From assembly GCA_028571685.1 (NCBI GenBank), contig CM053143.1:135628829-135692828 (forward strand): 64,000 nt of DNA. The letters run 5' to 3'. The translations under genes and the position numbers were made by a program. The notes below the pieces were generated by a model that saw only the letters and a program-made list of their open reading frames with translations, searched no databases and was not told the DNA's origin. Below, in pieces: positions 44,386 through 55,309 of this stretch. The number at the start of each line of letters is the position of its first letter. Positions within the stretch are counted from its first letter, which is position 1. The stretch is from Heterohyrax brucei (Eukaryota; Chordata; Mammalia; Hyracoidea; Procaviidae).

Positions 44386-44735
44386 TGTTGGACTGTGGTG
44401 GGTTTCATGTTGCTATGATACTGTAAACTGTGCCACTCATCTTTCAAATACTAGCTGGATCACTCATAGTGGATAGGTTTTAGTAGAGCTTCCAAACTAA
44501 GACAGACTAGAAAAAAGGTCTGGTGATCTACTTCCAAAAATTAGCCAGTGAAAACCGTCTGGATCACAGAACATCTCTTGCTTTAAATGCATCATTAAGA
44601 GAAATTGACCACTAGGTGAGGACGTCATGCTTGGTGAAGTGGAGAGCCAGTGAAAACGAGGGATATCCTCGGTGCGATGGGTTGGCACAAGAGCCACGAT
44701 GGTGAACCCAGGCCTGCTGGTGACCCTAAGGATGA
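44386..44735 (+). mobile_element. nonautonomous RTE derivative (5' UTR joined to 3' end)
   Basis: 44386-44585 matches the RTE 5' UTR ('cttccaaactaagacagact', 'tagccagtgaaaaccgtctg') as at 24740-24900. It then passes after about 50 bases to the ORF end ('gacgtcatgcttggtgaagt', 'ggagagccagtgaaaacgag'). Endonuclease and RT are missing. 61070-61470 has the same design. Confidence 0.65.
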
Positions 44736-45354
44736 TGGAGGATCAAACTATCAATCAGATATTGAGTATCAACCCAGGTATTCAAACCCTCAAAAATATT
44801 TATTGCCCATACACCATTCTTAGGAAGCTTCTAAAGGATCCTCACCAAACTGAGGAAGAAATCAAAGAAAGAAGTTACGAAATACAGGAAGCAAAACAGA
44901 GTCTACACAGAACAGAAACAGAAGGATTGCCAGGATAATGGTGAATGGAGACCTAGGAAGACAGCAACGAATCAGCAGTATAAAGGGCAACCAGTGTGAG
45001 AAGTGCATGCAGAAGTTAAACCTGCTGGGCTTTATGCTATGGTCACCAAGACAGCTTGCCTAGATCATGTGCTGGTGAAACTCCTGCTGTCTTCTCCACA
45101 CTTGACTACCTGGATCACCTGAAGACATTCAGTGCAAAGAAATTTTGCTTTGACATACTCCACAGAACTAGATGCTGGCTAAAGTGAACTTGGAAAAAGA
45201 ATTCAGAGGATCCCATTAGCATATTCCTAATAAACAACCAGTTCCTGGCTGGAAACAAGCCTATTAGTAATCCAGTGTGATGGTCCTTGCCAGCCAAGCC
45301 AAGTGCCATCTTACTCCCAAAAAACTCATACCTGGTCTATTTCACTTACATTCT
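44736..45354. other. unassigned, includes an E/K/Q-rich open frame
   Basis: The frame 44672-44938 includes a helical-looking part (T-E-E-E-I-K-E-R-S-Y-E-I-Q-E-A-K-Q) not derived from a repeat I know. It could be an old retrocopy or LINE ORF piece. No start context, splice site or parent was recognised. Confidence 0.25.
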
Positions 45355-45545
45355 ATTATAGATTCAATTATGTCCCCTGAAAATTTACACTGAAGTCTTA
45401 ACCTCTGTACCTGTGAAGAAGACCCTATTTGGGAATGGTGGTATTCTTTTTTTATATTAATGAGCTCACAGCAGAGCGGAAGGCTTTCTAAACCTAATCA
45501 CTTCTGAGCTTCATCTCACAGAAAGATCTGAACAGACATGGAAAC

Positions 45546-45576
<31 letters not shown>

Positions 45577-45783
45577 AGGCAGATACCATGTGAGGACCGC
45601 CCACAAGTAAAGGAACACCGATGATTGCTAGCAGAAACCAGAAGCTGAGAAGTGGATCACAGAAGGAATAAGCATAGCCAAAACCCTAATTTAGACTTTC
45701 AGTCTCCAGAACTGTGAGAAAATAAAAGTCTGTTATTTGAAGTCACTACTGGTAGAATTTTTTGTTAGGGCAGCAGTAGGACT
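45355..45783 (+). mobile_element. MLT-like mammalian LTR remnant
   Basis: 'gattcaattatgtcccctga', 'tgaagtcttaacctctgtac', 'ccagaactgtgagaaaataa' and 'ttgttagggcagcagtagga' give start, signal and end of such an LTR. It contains a GAGACA microsatellite at about 45546-45577. Confidence 0.65.
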
Positions 45784-45784
45784 C

Positions 45785-47480
45785 TACAGTCAAAATATTA
45801 AATGACTCATGAAACACCAAACGATGGAAGGAAAACACAGTCATTATACCAGAAAGAATTTGTCCGTGTTCAACCATTTCAAGAGCTAGATATGCTCAGG
45901 ACCTGACAGTCCTGAAGAAAGAAATCAAAGCTACACTGAAGGCACTGGTGAAAAAAGAGGCTCTGGGAATTGATGGAATACCAAATGAGATATTTCAGTG
46001 AATAGATGCAGTGCTGGAAGTGCTCACTTGTCTATACCAGGAAATTTGGAAGACAGCTACCTGGCCAACTGACTGCAAGAGGTCCACATTTATGGCTATT
46101 CCCAAGAAAGATGATTCAATCAAATATGGAAATTATCAATGTCATCAATATCAGATGTAAGTACAATTTTGCTCAGGATCATTCAAAAGCAGGGAACTGA
46201 CAGAAATTCTAGCCAGCTTCAGAAAAGGATATAGAATCAGGGATATTTTTGCTGATGTCCAATGGATCTTGGCTAAAAGCAGAAAATACCAGAAAGATGT
46301 TTACCTATGTTTTATTGACTACACAAAGGCATTCAGTTGTGTGGATCATAGTAGTTATGGATGACATCTAGAGTGGGAACTCTAGAACACTTAATTGTGC
46401 CTAGGAAGACTCTGTACACGTACGTAGAGGCAGTCATTCAAACAGAGCAAAGGAACACAGAGCAAAGGGTTTAAAGTCAGGAGAGATGTGCCTCAGGGCT
46501 GTGTCCTTTTACTGTACCTACTCAATCTGTATGACAACCCAATAGTCTGAGAGCTCGACTATACGAAGGAGAATGGGGCATCAGCATTCGAGACTCACTA
46601 ACACTGTCTTACATAGATGACATACCCTTGCATGCTGAAAGTCAAGAGGACTTGAAACATTACTGATGAAGATCAAAGACTACAATTTTCAGTATTAATT
46701 GCACCTTAACATCAAAAACCCAAAATCCTTACAACTGGACCAGTAAGCAACACAGAAAAGACCGAGGATTTCATTTCTGTTTCTAGCAAATCCAGTAATT
46801 TTAATGATTCAAAGTGTTAGAACTTATCTAGTCCTGGATCTAAAGACATACCTAGTTAGTTTCACATTCTCTGTAAAAATCTAACCCAGTATTATTGAAT
46901 ATTATTGAATGTTGGTTCAATAATCAACATCCACAGAGGCAGGAGTCAAGAAATCAAAAGATGCATTGCATTGGCAAAATCTGCTTAAAAGGACCTCTTT
47001 ACAGTGTTGAAAATCAAAGATATCACCTCGAAGACTAAGGTATGCCTGACCCATGCCATGATATTTTCAATCACATAATATGCATGAGAAAGCTAGACAG
47101 TGAATAAGAAAGAAAGAAGAATGGGTTCCTTTGAAGAGCAGTGCTGAAGAATAACGAACACACCAGGGACTGCCAAAAGAACGAACAGATCTGTCCTGGA
47201 AGAATTACAGCCAGAGTGCCCTTTAGAAGCAAGGATGGTGAAACTAAATCTTACATACTTGGGACATGTTGTCAGGAGGGATCAGTCCCTGGAGAAGAAC
47301 ATCATGCTTGAGAAAGCAGAGGGTCAGCGAAACAGAGGAAGACCTTCAACAAGAAGAACTGACATCATGGCTGCAACAGTGCCCTTGAGCGTAGCAATTG
47401 TTGACACACCCCAGGACCAGGCAGTGTTTTGTTGTGCTGTACACAGGGTCACTATGAGTCAGAAAGCAACTAACAACAAA
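45785..47480 (+). mobile_element. RTE LINE, RT domain to 3' end, with a 114 bp foreign insert
   Basis: It covers the whole RT: 'gaaggcactggtgaaaaaag', 'aactgactgcaagaggtcca', 'tgttttattgactacacaaa' and the palm motif Y-I-D-D at 46610-46621 (tac ata gat gac). Both catalytic aspartates are kept, unlike the other copies here. Stops (for example after 'gatatttcag' near 46000) kill it. At 46774 the expected 'ggatttcatt' breaks off. A 114 bp block plus about 27 bp precedes the resumption 'caataatcaacatccacaga' at about 46918. The C-terminus is open at 47235-47519. Confidence 0.9.
46775..46888 (+). repeat. 114 bp insert, near-identical to 51969-52082
   Basis: By direct comparison, 109 of 114 positions match with no gap. 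It interrupts the RTE at a conserved position. Neither flank is shared with the other copy. Confidence 0.9.
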
Positions 47481-47666
47481 AACAACAACTTGCAGCATGT
47501 TTTGTTAGGGTGGCACTAGGTAACTAAGGTAACTAAGCCACTCTTTAAAGATAAAGTTCTCAGGGAGGCTGAAGCCAGATGCTGACCTGGCAAACCCATT
47601 CAGATTATCTTCTTTTTAAAATCATCATTTATCAGTGGCAATATTGCCTTCTCCTTCACAGCTAGT

Positions 47667-48213
47667 GTCAAAGATTGAATTTTGTCCCCCCAGAAATGCA
47701 CATAGCAATTTGACTGGGCCATGATGACCAGTATTGTGTGATTGGCCTCCATTTTGTGATTTTCCTATACTGTAAATCCTGATCCCCACCTGTGGTTAAC
47801 AGACAAGACTATGTTAAAGAGGTTTGGGGTAGAACTATAACACCCTTACTAAGGTAGGTCCCCTGGAATGTGGCTTCTGCCATTTTTTATTCATTTATCC
47901 ACAAGAGGTAAAAGGAAAGGGAAGCAAGCAGAGAACTGGCGAACTTCATAGCATCAAGAGCAGCACCAAGAGCAGCGTATGCCCTTTGGACCTGAGGTTC
48001 CCGTGCCAAGATGTTCTCAGATCAAAGAAAGACTGATGCAACACAAGGACCCTGCTCCAGAGCCCGTAGAGAGAGATTATGTTCCCTGAGAGCTGCTACC
48101 CTGAATTCAGACTTCTAGCCTGCTGGACTGCGTGAGAATAAACTTTTCTTTGTTAAACTCATCCACTCATGACATTTCTGTCAGAGCAGTAGCAGATGGC
48201 TTAGACATTTAGG
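47667..48213 (+). mobile_element. LTR, ERVL-MaLR-like (solo)
   Basis: 'gaattttgtccccccagaaa', 'accagtattgtgtgattggc', 'ggaaagggaagcaagcagag', 'agaataaacttttctttgtt' and 'gacatttctgtcagagcagt'. Closest in layout to 22736-23252. Confidence 0.65.
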
Positions 48214-49059
48214 TTATGGTATTTGCTCCTCTATTTTTGTATTATCACTTTTCACATTTATTCATATGTAAGTAATGATTGATGAAATCATGTAAAAGAA
48301 AATCAATGCATTTTATTTCAAACAGAGGAGATGTAACACAGTGCTGAAAGACTGAGAGAATACGAATGGGACACTGAGGGAAATTAGAAATAATAACCTC
48401 AGGCAAGAGCTGCCTAGCTAGGTCTCGGGAAACAAAATGATGAGATGGTATTACCAGAACCTAGATACACAGAGGGGGTCCCTGGAGTTGTTCTCAGGCA
48501 GTTTTTTTAAGAGATCCCTGAAGTTGATTCTGAAATTGTGAAAAGGGCTTGTAGACTGGGACAAATTGTCACCAGTGGTACTAACACTAACAGGAATGGG
48601 GAAAAACTGAGAGAAAATCCCTTCTCCCCTGTTTTCACCTCCCATTGGTAAAGTTTTCCAGGAGGCCATCTGGTAAAGTGCTCTGTGAGACACCATCAGC
48701 AGCACCACAGTCCCAGCTGTAACATCACAGAGTAAAAGAAGGTGAATTTGTTGCTGAAGAATCAAGACAAACAGCTAGCTTGGCTCACTATACCTGGACA
48801 TAAAGCTAAAACTGAGGAGACAACTTTGCTCTCTGTGTGTCATTGGAATCTTTTAAAAGACTGTATTGAGACCCCAGACTCCACTCACCAATGTGGGGTG
48901 CAGAGAGCCCTCTTAGCAAAATGCTAGTTGTGCCAAATGGCCTTGCTTTCACTGAAGAGCATGGTCCCCCGCCCCCTGCCCCAGGCACTCTGTCCTTGCA
49001 ATATTGAGTTAGGATGGAAGGAGTATTCAAGTTATGTTGAAGTCTACTTAATACTGTTT
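48214..49059. other. unassigned sequence
   Basis: Includes a 104-codon minus frame (48451-48765) without recognised domain. No named repeat. Confidence 0.35.
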
Positions 49060-50093
49060 TTGTTTCTAATGTGCGCTATAACCAATTTCACCCAACCAGA
49101 TTTCTAGCAACTATCTAATCTAAACCCTCCGTCCTCCCCACCATCTCGCCCTCCCCTCCCTTACAGCTGTCAAAGAGTCTTTTCTTCTATACATAAGTCT
49201 GTTTTTGAGATCTTATCGTTGGGTTCTCATGAAATATTTATCCTTTCGTTGCTGACTACTTTCACTTAACATAATGTCTTCCAGCTGAAACCAGGTTAGG
49301 AGATGTTTCCTGGAATCATCGTTATTCTTTATCATTGCCTAGTGCTCCATTGAGTATATGTACCATAGTGTACCTATCGATTACTCTGTTGTTGGGCATC
49401 TGGATTGATTCCATCTTTTTGCTATCGTGGACTGTGGTCTTAAAAGCTGCCAAGCTGCATCCGAGAGCACAGCAAATGGTCCCAACTCAACAGGAATGGA
49501 TGCTCATCGAGGACCAAAATGACATGGGGTTAAGACAACCCAGAAGAGAGACCCACATGAGTGGGTGCCTACATCAACTTGGGACCGGAAGAACCAGATG
49601 GTGCCTGGCCACCACCAGTGATAGCCACGATGGAGCTCACTAAGTTGAGTCTCACGGGCAATACAAGAATAAAAAGGGGCACACCCTGAGATGTCCGCTA
49701 AAAGACCTCAATTGATGGTCCAGTGGTTTCAGGGTTCCCCTGGGAGTATGGCCTGTGGCCCTGATGCTGCCCTTGCCCATAAATCATAACGAACGTCCAC
49801 TCTTCGGACATGAATGGATTGGACTTGGCGATGCAGAGCAACCATATATTGGATGCACTTTATGGTTCTATGCATCTATAGGATGTCATCCTGTGGACCT
49901 CTGGCTGAAGGAAGGAGAGTGGGTGGAGAGGACGGGAAAGGAGACTGTTGGGAGGATGAGACATGTATGGAGCAGAAGGAATAGTGTGCTGTCACCGGGC
50001 AGGGAGAGCAGTAGAAGCTGCATATAGGTGGGCATGTAAATTTATATGGAAATGTACATTTTCACTCAGTCATAATACAAAAAAAAAAAAAAA
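49060..50093 (+). mobile_element. L1 3'-end element, composite
   Basis: 49190-49440 ('tttcacttaacataatgtct', 'gttgggcatctggattgatt') reads as antisense L1 ORF2 C-terminus-like sequence. 49440-50078 is the plus-strand 3'-UTR type seen at 25144 and 10350 ('atggtgcctggccaccacca', 'tagtgtgctgtcaccgggca'), ending in a 14-15 bp A run (about 50079-50093). I believe both belong to one 3' UTR form. Frames of 102 and 90 codons (49335-49643, 49755-50027) are incidental. Confidence 0.55.
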
Positions 50094-50245
50094 GAAGACT
50101 ATATTGAGCTTTTACTTGAAATCTAAATGAATTTTCAAAGGTAATTTTTGGTTGATCATCAAATAAAGTAGCATTATATTTGCCCAACACATTCATGAAA
50201 GGAATAAAATAATATGATACCAATTTCTTTCAGAGTATGTATGTA

Positions 50246-50415
50246 GAGCCTAAATCCAAAACCCCAAACCAAACCTGCTGTCATCAAGTCAATTCTACCT
50301 CCCAAGGACCCTGCAGGATAGAGTAGAACCTGATAGTGTTTCCAGGAGTGCCTGGTAGATTCGAACTGCTGACCTTTTGGTTAGCAGCCACAGCTCCTAA
50401 CCACTACACCACCAA
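50246..50415 (-). mobile_element. AfroSINE (short type)
   Basis: 'ctgctgtcatcaagtcaatt', 'gcctggtagattcgaactgc' and 'gaccttttggttagcagcca'. Confidence 0.9.
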
Positions 50416-50429
50416 CCAGGATTTTCATG

Positions 50430-50568
50430 AGCAGCCCTGGCAGCACTGTGATCAAGAGATCAGTTGCTAATCGAAAGAACAATAGTGTGCACTCACCTCC
50501 TGCTCCTTGGAAGCCCTAGGGAACAATTTTACTCCATTCTATAGGTTGCTATGAGTCTCTAGTACAAC
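50430..50568 (+). mobile_element. AfroSINE (short type)
   Basis: 'agccctggcagcactgtgat', 'cctgctccttggaagcccta' and 'ttctataggttgctatgagt'. Together with the preceding minus copy it forms a head-to-head SINE pair. Confidence 0.8.
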
Positions 50569-50704
50569 GTCATATATTGTGAAGAAACTTCTGAATAATT
50601 GTAACTCAAAACACAAGCTTTATATTCAAATATGTTTTGCAGTGAATAATTAAAACTAAAAAATGCAGAAACCTCATAAGTTTGTCAAAGGATTAGAAAT
50701 TAGC

Positions 50705-50812
50705 CATGAGAGTGCAAGGCCAAGACTCTGAATCAGAAAGACCTGGTCTTGAATCTCTTTTCCCAAACTTAGTATATGCGATATATTGAGCAAGTTACCT
50801 CCGTTTCATCTT
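50705..50812 (+). mobile_element. MIR remnant
   Basis: 'gactctgaatcagaaagacc', 'tggtcttgaatctcttttcc' and 'attgagcaagttacctccgt'. Confidence 0.55.
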
Positions 50813-50817
50813 GTCAC

Positions 50818-51085
50818 TCTTGTTAGCTGACATCAAGTCAGCCTCCAGTTCCTGGTGAGCTCATGTAGAATGCCATCAGATTATTGCAACCCACAGGCTT
50901 TTCCTTAGCTGATATTGGAAATAGATTGCCCCGTCTGTCTGAGTCTGGAGTGTCACCGCAATCTCTGCAACATCGTAGCAACATACACACCTCCGCTGGC
51001 TGAGAAGCGGTGCTTACAGATGAGGTACAGCGGAAGGAACAAGCCAGACGGTCTTCCTCATGTAAGGCAAGACGGCCACAGCTAT
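50818..51085 (-). mobile_element. tRNA-Gly-type SINE (diverged head)
   Basis: 'gttagctgacatcaagtcag', 'cacaggcttttccttagctg', 'gtctgtctgagtctggagtg' and the end 'cctcatgtaaggcaagacgg'. The head complement is shortened. Confidence 0.7.
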
Positions 51086-51189
51086 TTTCAGTTGAACATA
51101 CTGCATCCCCCTAAGTGCATATAAATTAATCGGTTGTCATTAAGGGGAGCACAAAATATGACGGTTACAGAAATCATTGGTAAATGTTG

Positions 51190-51754
51190 AAAATTATCCA
51201 GATATAAATAAATTTCCACCTACGATGTATAATTCTCTGCAGCTGGGTTGATGTTATTATTTTTCCTGAACTGAGCATACAAATAGTGTCAGCAGAGATT
51301 TGATGCTCTCATTTGAATTTGTCTCTTTTACAGAAAGCATAATTTACTGGATTGTGTGCTAAACTCTGACTGAGAAAAGCCTAGCTGGTTTACATAAACT
51401 CAAGACACCAGAAGGTACATACACAAGCAAAGTGTGTTCTTGGCTTTGAGGCTGCCATTGCTATTTGCAGAGACTAGGGATGTTTGTCTGATTCTGAGAC
51501 AATAGGAATTACATCAGACTTTGTTCAAATTTCATTTGAGATTGCCATAAACCAACTTATTTTTTAGTTTGCTGATATGGTTTTCCAGCCCCATACAACC
51601 CTGTCATGTCATTTGAGGCTGGGTTTCCTTTTGGTCATTAAATTTTCTCTTCCACTTTATAGGTGCTCGCCACATTCTCCAATGCCTAGCTCAGTTATGG
51701 TACCTAACCTTACATGTCAGTAGAAACACTGATAAACCTGTGTTACTTACCCAT
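51190..51754. other. repeat-poor block, candidate conserved noncoding sequence
   Basis: No transposon was recognised. A good acceptor-like site (...gtctcttttacag at 51334) and a donor-like aag|gtacat at about 51413 bound a 79 bp interval with stops in all frames. It could be a noncoding exon or chance. Confidence 0.3.
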
Positions 51755-51960
51755 TTATTCATCAATTCAAATATTCACTGAATGTCTTCTATGTCTTTAT
51801 GCTGTGGATACAAAAGTAAATATTCAAGGTACCATCCCTCAAAAAGAAGTCCCAGTACAGAAAATAAGACATGCAGAGAAATAGATCATTAAAATACAGT
51901 ACAAAAAACTTTTGAAAAAACACCTTTGAGGGATGGAGAATAGGTTGCATTTATGGAGGA
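51755..51960 (+). mobile_element. L2-like or other ancient LINE remnant
   Basis: 'tattcactgaatgtcttcta', 'tgctgtggatacaaaagtaa' and 'ggtaccatccctcaaaaaga'. The same family as 42190-42600. Confidence 0.4.
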
Positions 51961-51968
51961 GCTCGATC

Positions 51969-52082
51969 TTCTGTTTCTAGCAAATCCAGTAATTTTAATG
52001 ATTCAAAGTGTTAGAATTTATCTAGTCCTGGATCTAAAGACATACCTAGCTATGTTCACATTCTCTGTAAAAACCTAACCCA
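51969..52082 (+). repeat. 114 bp block duplicated at 46775-46888
   Basis: Here it sits in otherwise unassigned sequence, so this is more likely the source copy. Confidence 0.85.
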
Positions 52083-52407
52083 ATCCCCTTGACTTATTGT
52101 GTGTGGCTGTGTTTATGAGCACCTGCAAGTGCCTGTGATTTTGTTATTGTACTATTTATGCTGTTGTGTTATTACTGTTTTTCTTTTCTGGCCACATAGA
52201 TGTTTAATTTGTTAACTGCCCTTCATCCTGTACTGTTAAATACATCCTATGTAATATGAAAGAATCAGATTGATAACCATAGTTGCCAACTTACTAACAA
52301 TCAGCATCATATTACTAACTCAGTGTACAGTACTATTCAAGTGTCATCTTGAGACAAATAGTTTAAATCAAATGTAATCTGAGACATGGAAAGTTTAATA
52401 ACTTAGT
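52083..52407. other. unassigned sequence
   Basis: No gene or repeat recognised. Confidence 0.4.
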
Positions 52408-52622
52408 CCAGGGTTTCTTAGCCTCAGCACCACTGAAATTTTGAATCAGATGATACTTTGTTGGAGGCTATCCTTGTGAATTGCAAGTTGTTCAGCAGCA
52501 TCCCCAGCTTTAACTCACTAGGTGCCAGTAGCACACTTCCCCAAGTCTTAACAAGCAAAAATGTTTCCAAACATCACCAAACGTTCCCTTGAGGCAAAAG
52601 TGTTTCCAGTTACAAATTGCTA
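52408..52622 (-). mobile_element. MER20 (hAT-Charlie DNA transposon, nonautonomous)
   Basis: 'agggtttcttagcctcagca', 'cagcagcatccccagcttta', 'gtgccagtagcacacttccc' and 'aaatgtttccaaacatcacc' match MER20 in minus orientation over its full approximately 215 bp. Confidence 0.8.
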
Positions 52623-53062
52623 ACCTAGTCAAAGTAGACGCATTGGTGAATCTCAAAAAAAATATAAATGATTTGTAGATATTTGATGTTTGAATAGTTC
52701 TAGTCCTCTTTGCTAGAATTTTTCAGTTCTTATTATGGCTCCCCACTGTGAATGGATCTGGGATGATAATTCACAGTAATAATCACAATTATAGCTATAA
52801 ATTATTGAGAATCTGAATATTGGCAGGAAGTTCAGCAACATTTCCATGATTGTAACGTGTAGTGAGCAATTAGTACGTGTTCAGCAAATAAATGTGTTAT
52901 CGTCTTTATTTCATCTAAACAACAATGTAGAGATGCCATTTTACCCCAGTAAAATAAAAAACGCCGAATTTTTAAACAGTTTTTAATCAAATATAATGAT
53001 TCAAAGCAACAAACACTATCCTGCAGGTGCCAGAAATGAAAAGAAGGTGAAGAGTAATGATA
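52623..53062. other. AT-rich unassigned sequence
   Basis: No repeat recognised. The minus 78-codon frame at 52832-53068 is not supported. Confidence 0.4.
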
Positions 53063-53192
53063 AACCAAGCCAAACCCATTGTTCTTGAGTGGATTCTGCC
53101 CATAGCATCTGGTTTCCCAGGACTGTCTGGTGAATTTGAACTGTGGACCTTTTAGTTAGCGGCTGTATCACTTAATCACTATGCTACCAGGA
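53063..53192 (-). mobile_element. AfroSINE (short type, deleted)
   Basis: 'aagccaaacccattgttctt', 'ggtgaatttgaactgtggac' and 'aatcactatgctaccagg'. The centre is missing. Confidence 0.8.
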
Positions 53193-53297
53193 TTAGGGTA
53201 GCACAGTCATATGCTCCACAAAATGTGAGGGAAAGAGGCAGCTAATGAAACCATTTGGACATCAAGTATTAAAACTGCTGCAGGAAACTGAAATTAA

Positions 53298-53528
53298 AAA
53301 GAAAAAACATTGCTGTTGAGTTGATTCCAATTCATTGTCAATCTACTGGTGTTAGAGTAGAACTGTGCTCCACAGGGTTTTCAATGACTGATTCTTTTTT
53401 TATTTACTCATTTATTTTTTTAATAAGTTGCTAGAGCTTTCTTTTGAGTTACCGCTAGGAGGACTCAAACTTTTAACCTTTCACCTAGCAGCCTAGCACA
53501 TTAACTGTTTACGCTGAGGAACTCTGAA
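53298..53528 (-). mobile_element. AfroSINE (long type)
   Basis: 'cattgctgttgagttgattc', 'tgctccacagggttttcaat', 'gaggactcaaacttttaacc' and 'cctagcacattaactgttta'. A T-rich expansion lies at about 53395-53425. Confidence 0.85.
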
Positions 53529-53949
53529 CAAAAACAAAAGCCATATAGGAAAATTTCCTTGGCAAATTTCCACCTACTGCTCCAAGGATATGGCATGAAA
53601 GTGAGCCATCTCTCCTGAACCTTGAGTAGAAAAAGTCTACCTCAAAAAATAAGACTCTTCAATCTATGCTGAGCACGTAGGTGAGGCCCAAATTCTTTTG
53701 TTAGTTGAATGGAAACCCTGAACTAAGAAACTAACATCAAAATGGATCTAGAATGAGAGGACATTGCCTTCAGGAGAAGTATTGTGAAACTGTCCTTAGG
53801 ATAGCTCCATAAAGCAAGGAAAATATGGAGCCATGTCAATAAATAACTCCATCAAAAGTGACCTGACAAACAAAAGTTGCAAAGCACATGAAGAAACACA
53901 TGGCCATGAGTAGTCAGCAGATCTTGAGGAATCATTTATAACAAAGCAA
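53529..53949. other. unassigned sequence
   Basis: No repeat or gene recognised. Confidence 0.4.
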
Positions 53950-54080
53950 TCTGAAAAAAACTCAAACCCACTGCCACCGACTCAATCCTGACTCACAGCT
54001 GCCCTACAGCAACCCTTATAGGGCACAGTAGAACTGCCCCATGGGGTTTCCAGGGAGGGCCACTATACTACCAGAGTGTT
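53950..54080 (-). mobile_element. AfroSINE (short type)
   Basis: 'aactcaaacccactgccacc', 'gcacagtagaactgccccat' and 'ggccactatactaccagagt'. Confidence 0.85.
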
Positions 54081-54249
54081 TTATTCTAGAGCATGCAGTG
54101 AGTTAAAAGACAAGAAAATCACAAAGAAGGAAAACATTTGTGAAAGGTGAATGTGGAAAACAGGTAGAAATTTTAAAAAATGAAAAATCTTAAAGTAACT
54201 GTAACTAACATTTATGGTACATTTACTATAAGCAGGTTAGTATACATCA

Positions 54250-54470
54250 ATAGTTCTTAACCAGGAGAAATTTTGCCCCATAGGGAATGTTTAGCAATAT
54301 CTGGAAAAATGTTTTTGGTTGTCACAACTCAGAAGAGGGGGATGGTGGTACTGGCATTTAGGGGATAAAGACAGGAGATGCCGCTCAGTACCCTCTGGTA
54401 GAGAGGGCAGCCCCTCACAACAGAGACTAAAGCAAATGCCCAAAAGTTGAAAACCCTTGCTGTACAGATA
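54250..54470 (+). mobile_element. MER20 (hAT-Charlie DNA transposon, nonautonomous)
   Basis: 'tagttcttaaccaggagaaa', 'tttttggttgtcacaactca', 'tggtggtactggcatttagg' and 'agttgaaaacccttgctgta'. Plus orientation, nearly full length. MER20 copies are known to act as enhancers in endometrial stromal cells of placental mammals. Nothing shows that for this copy. Confidence 0.85.
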
Positions 54471-54484
54471 TACTGTCACTTATT

Positions 54485-54640
54485 CTCACAATCTGGCACT
54501 AGATTTTACTCTTGACACCCAAATAAAGAAACTAAGCCAAAGAGTTTAAGTAAGTTGCTCAAAGCCCAACAGCTAATAAAGTAGAACAGAGATTTAAACC
54601 CATGTTGGTCTCACTCTAAGCCAATAGCCTTCAAATTGTA
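54485..54640 (-). mobile_element. MIR remnant
   Basis: 'acccaaataaagaaactaag', 'aagtaagttgctcaaagccc' and 'agagatttaaacccatgttg'. Confidence 0.7.
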
Positions 54641-54757
54641 TTGTCTGAAAGAACGTAAATCAACAAAGATTGCTAATGTGTATGTTTAAAGTAGGGGCAG
54701 CAACATAGAACATGCAGGAACTGACTGGTCTGGACAAAGGCATTCCCTAATGTGATG

Positions 54758-55103
54758 GTGTTGTTAGTTAAGCTGAGCCAGCCCTTGGACTCACAGCAAC
54801 CCCATATACACGGAATGAAACACTGCTGGTCCTGCACCATCCCCACAATGGTCATAGATTGGACTGTTGTGACCCACAGGGTTTTCCTTGGCTGATTCTT
54901 AGAAGCAGATTGCCAGAACTTTCTCCCTAGTCCTTCTCACTCTGAAAGCTGCGCTGCTATCTGTTCAGCATCACGGTAACGTACAAGCTTCTGCCGACGG
55001 AAAATGGTAGCTATGCTTGAGGAGCATCGGCAGAGAAGAGGATCTAGGTCTCCCTCATGGAAAACAAGAGTTCTACCACTCAGCCACCACTGCCCCCAAC
55101 TGT
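54758..55103 (-). mobile_element. tRNA-Gly-type SINE, best-preserved head
   Basis: The minus-strand head is the complement of about 55025-55098. It reads gcagtggtggctgagtggta, then a run with tccatgagggagacct, and ends ctgccgatgc. This aligns across the whole tRNA-Gly(GCC) length including the acceptor pairing gcat/atgc. The body and RTE-type 3' tail follow. Confidence 0.85.
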
Positions 55104-55109
55104 CATAAT

Positions 55110-55266
55110 ATACAAAGCCAAACCCATTGCTGTCAAGTTGATTTGACTCACAGCATGTCTATGGGACAGAGTAGAACTGCCCATAGAGCTGCTAAGGAGT
55201 AGCTGGCAGACTGAAACTGCCAAGCTTTCGGTTAGCAGCTGTAGCTCTGAACTGCCATGCCCCCCT
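55110..55266 (-). mobile_element. AfroSINE (short type)
   Basis: 'caaacccattgctgtcaagt', 'gggacagagtagaactgccc' and 'ctttcggttagcagctgtag'. Confidence 0.9.
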
Positions 55267-55309
55267 GAGAATTAGCCTATTTCATTTGTTTCTCTTGTCT
55301 GTCATTATG

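Noticed and set aside
49335-50027. Two consecutive plus-strand frames of 102 and 90 codons
   Set aside because: They lie in an L1 3'-end element with a poly(A) tail.
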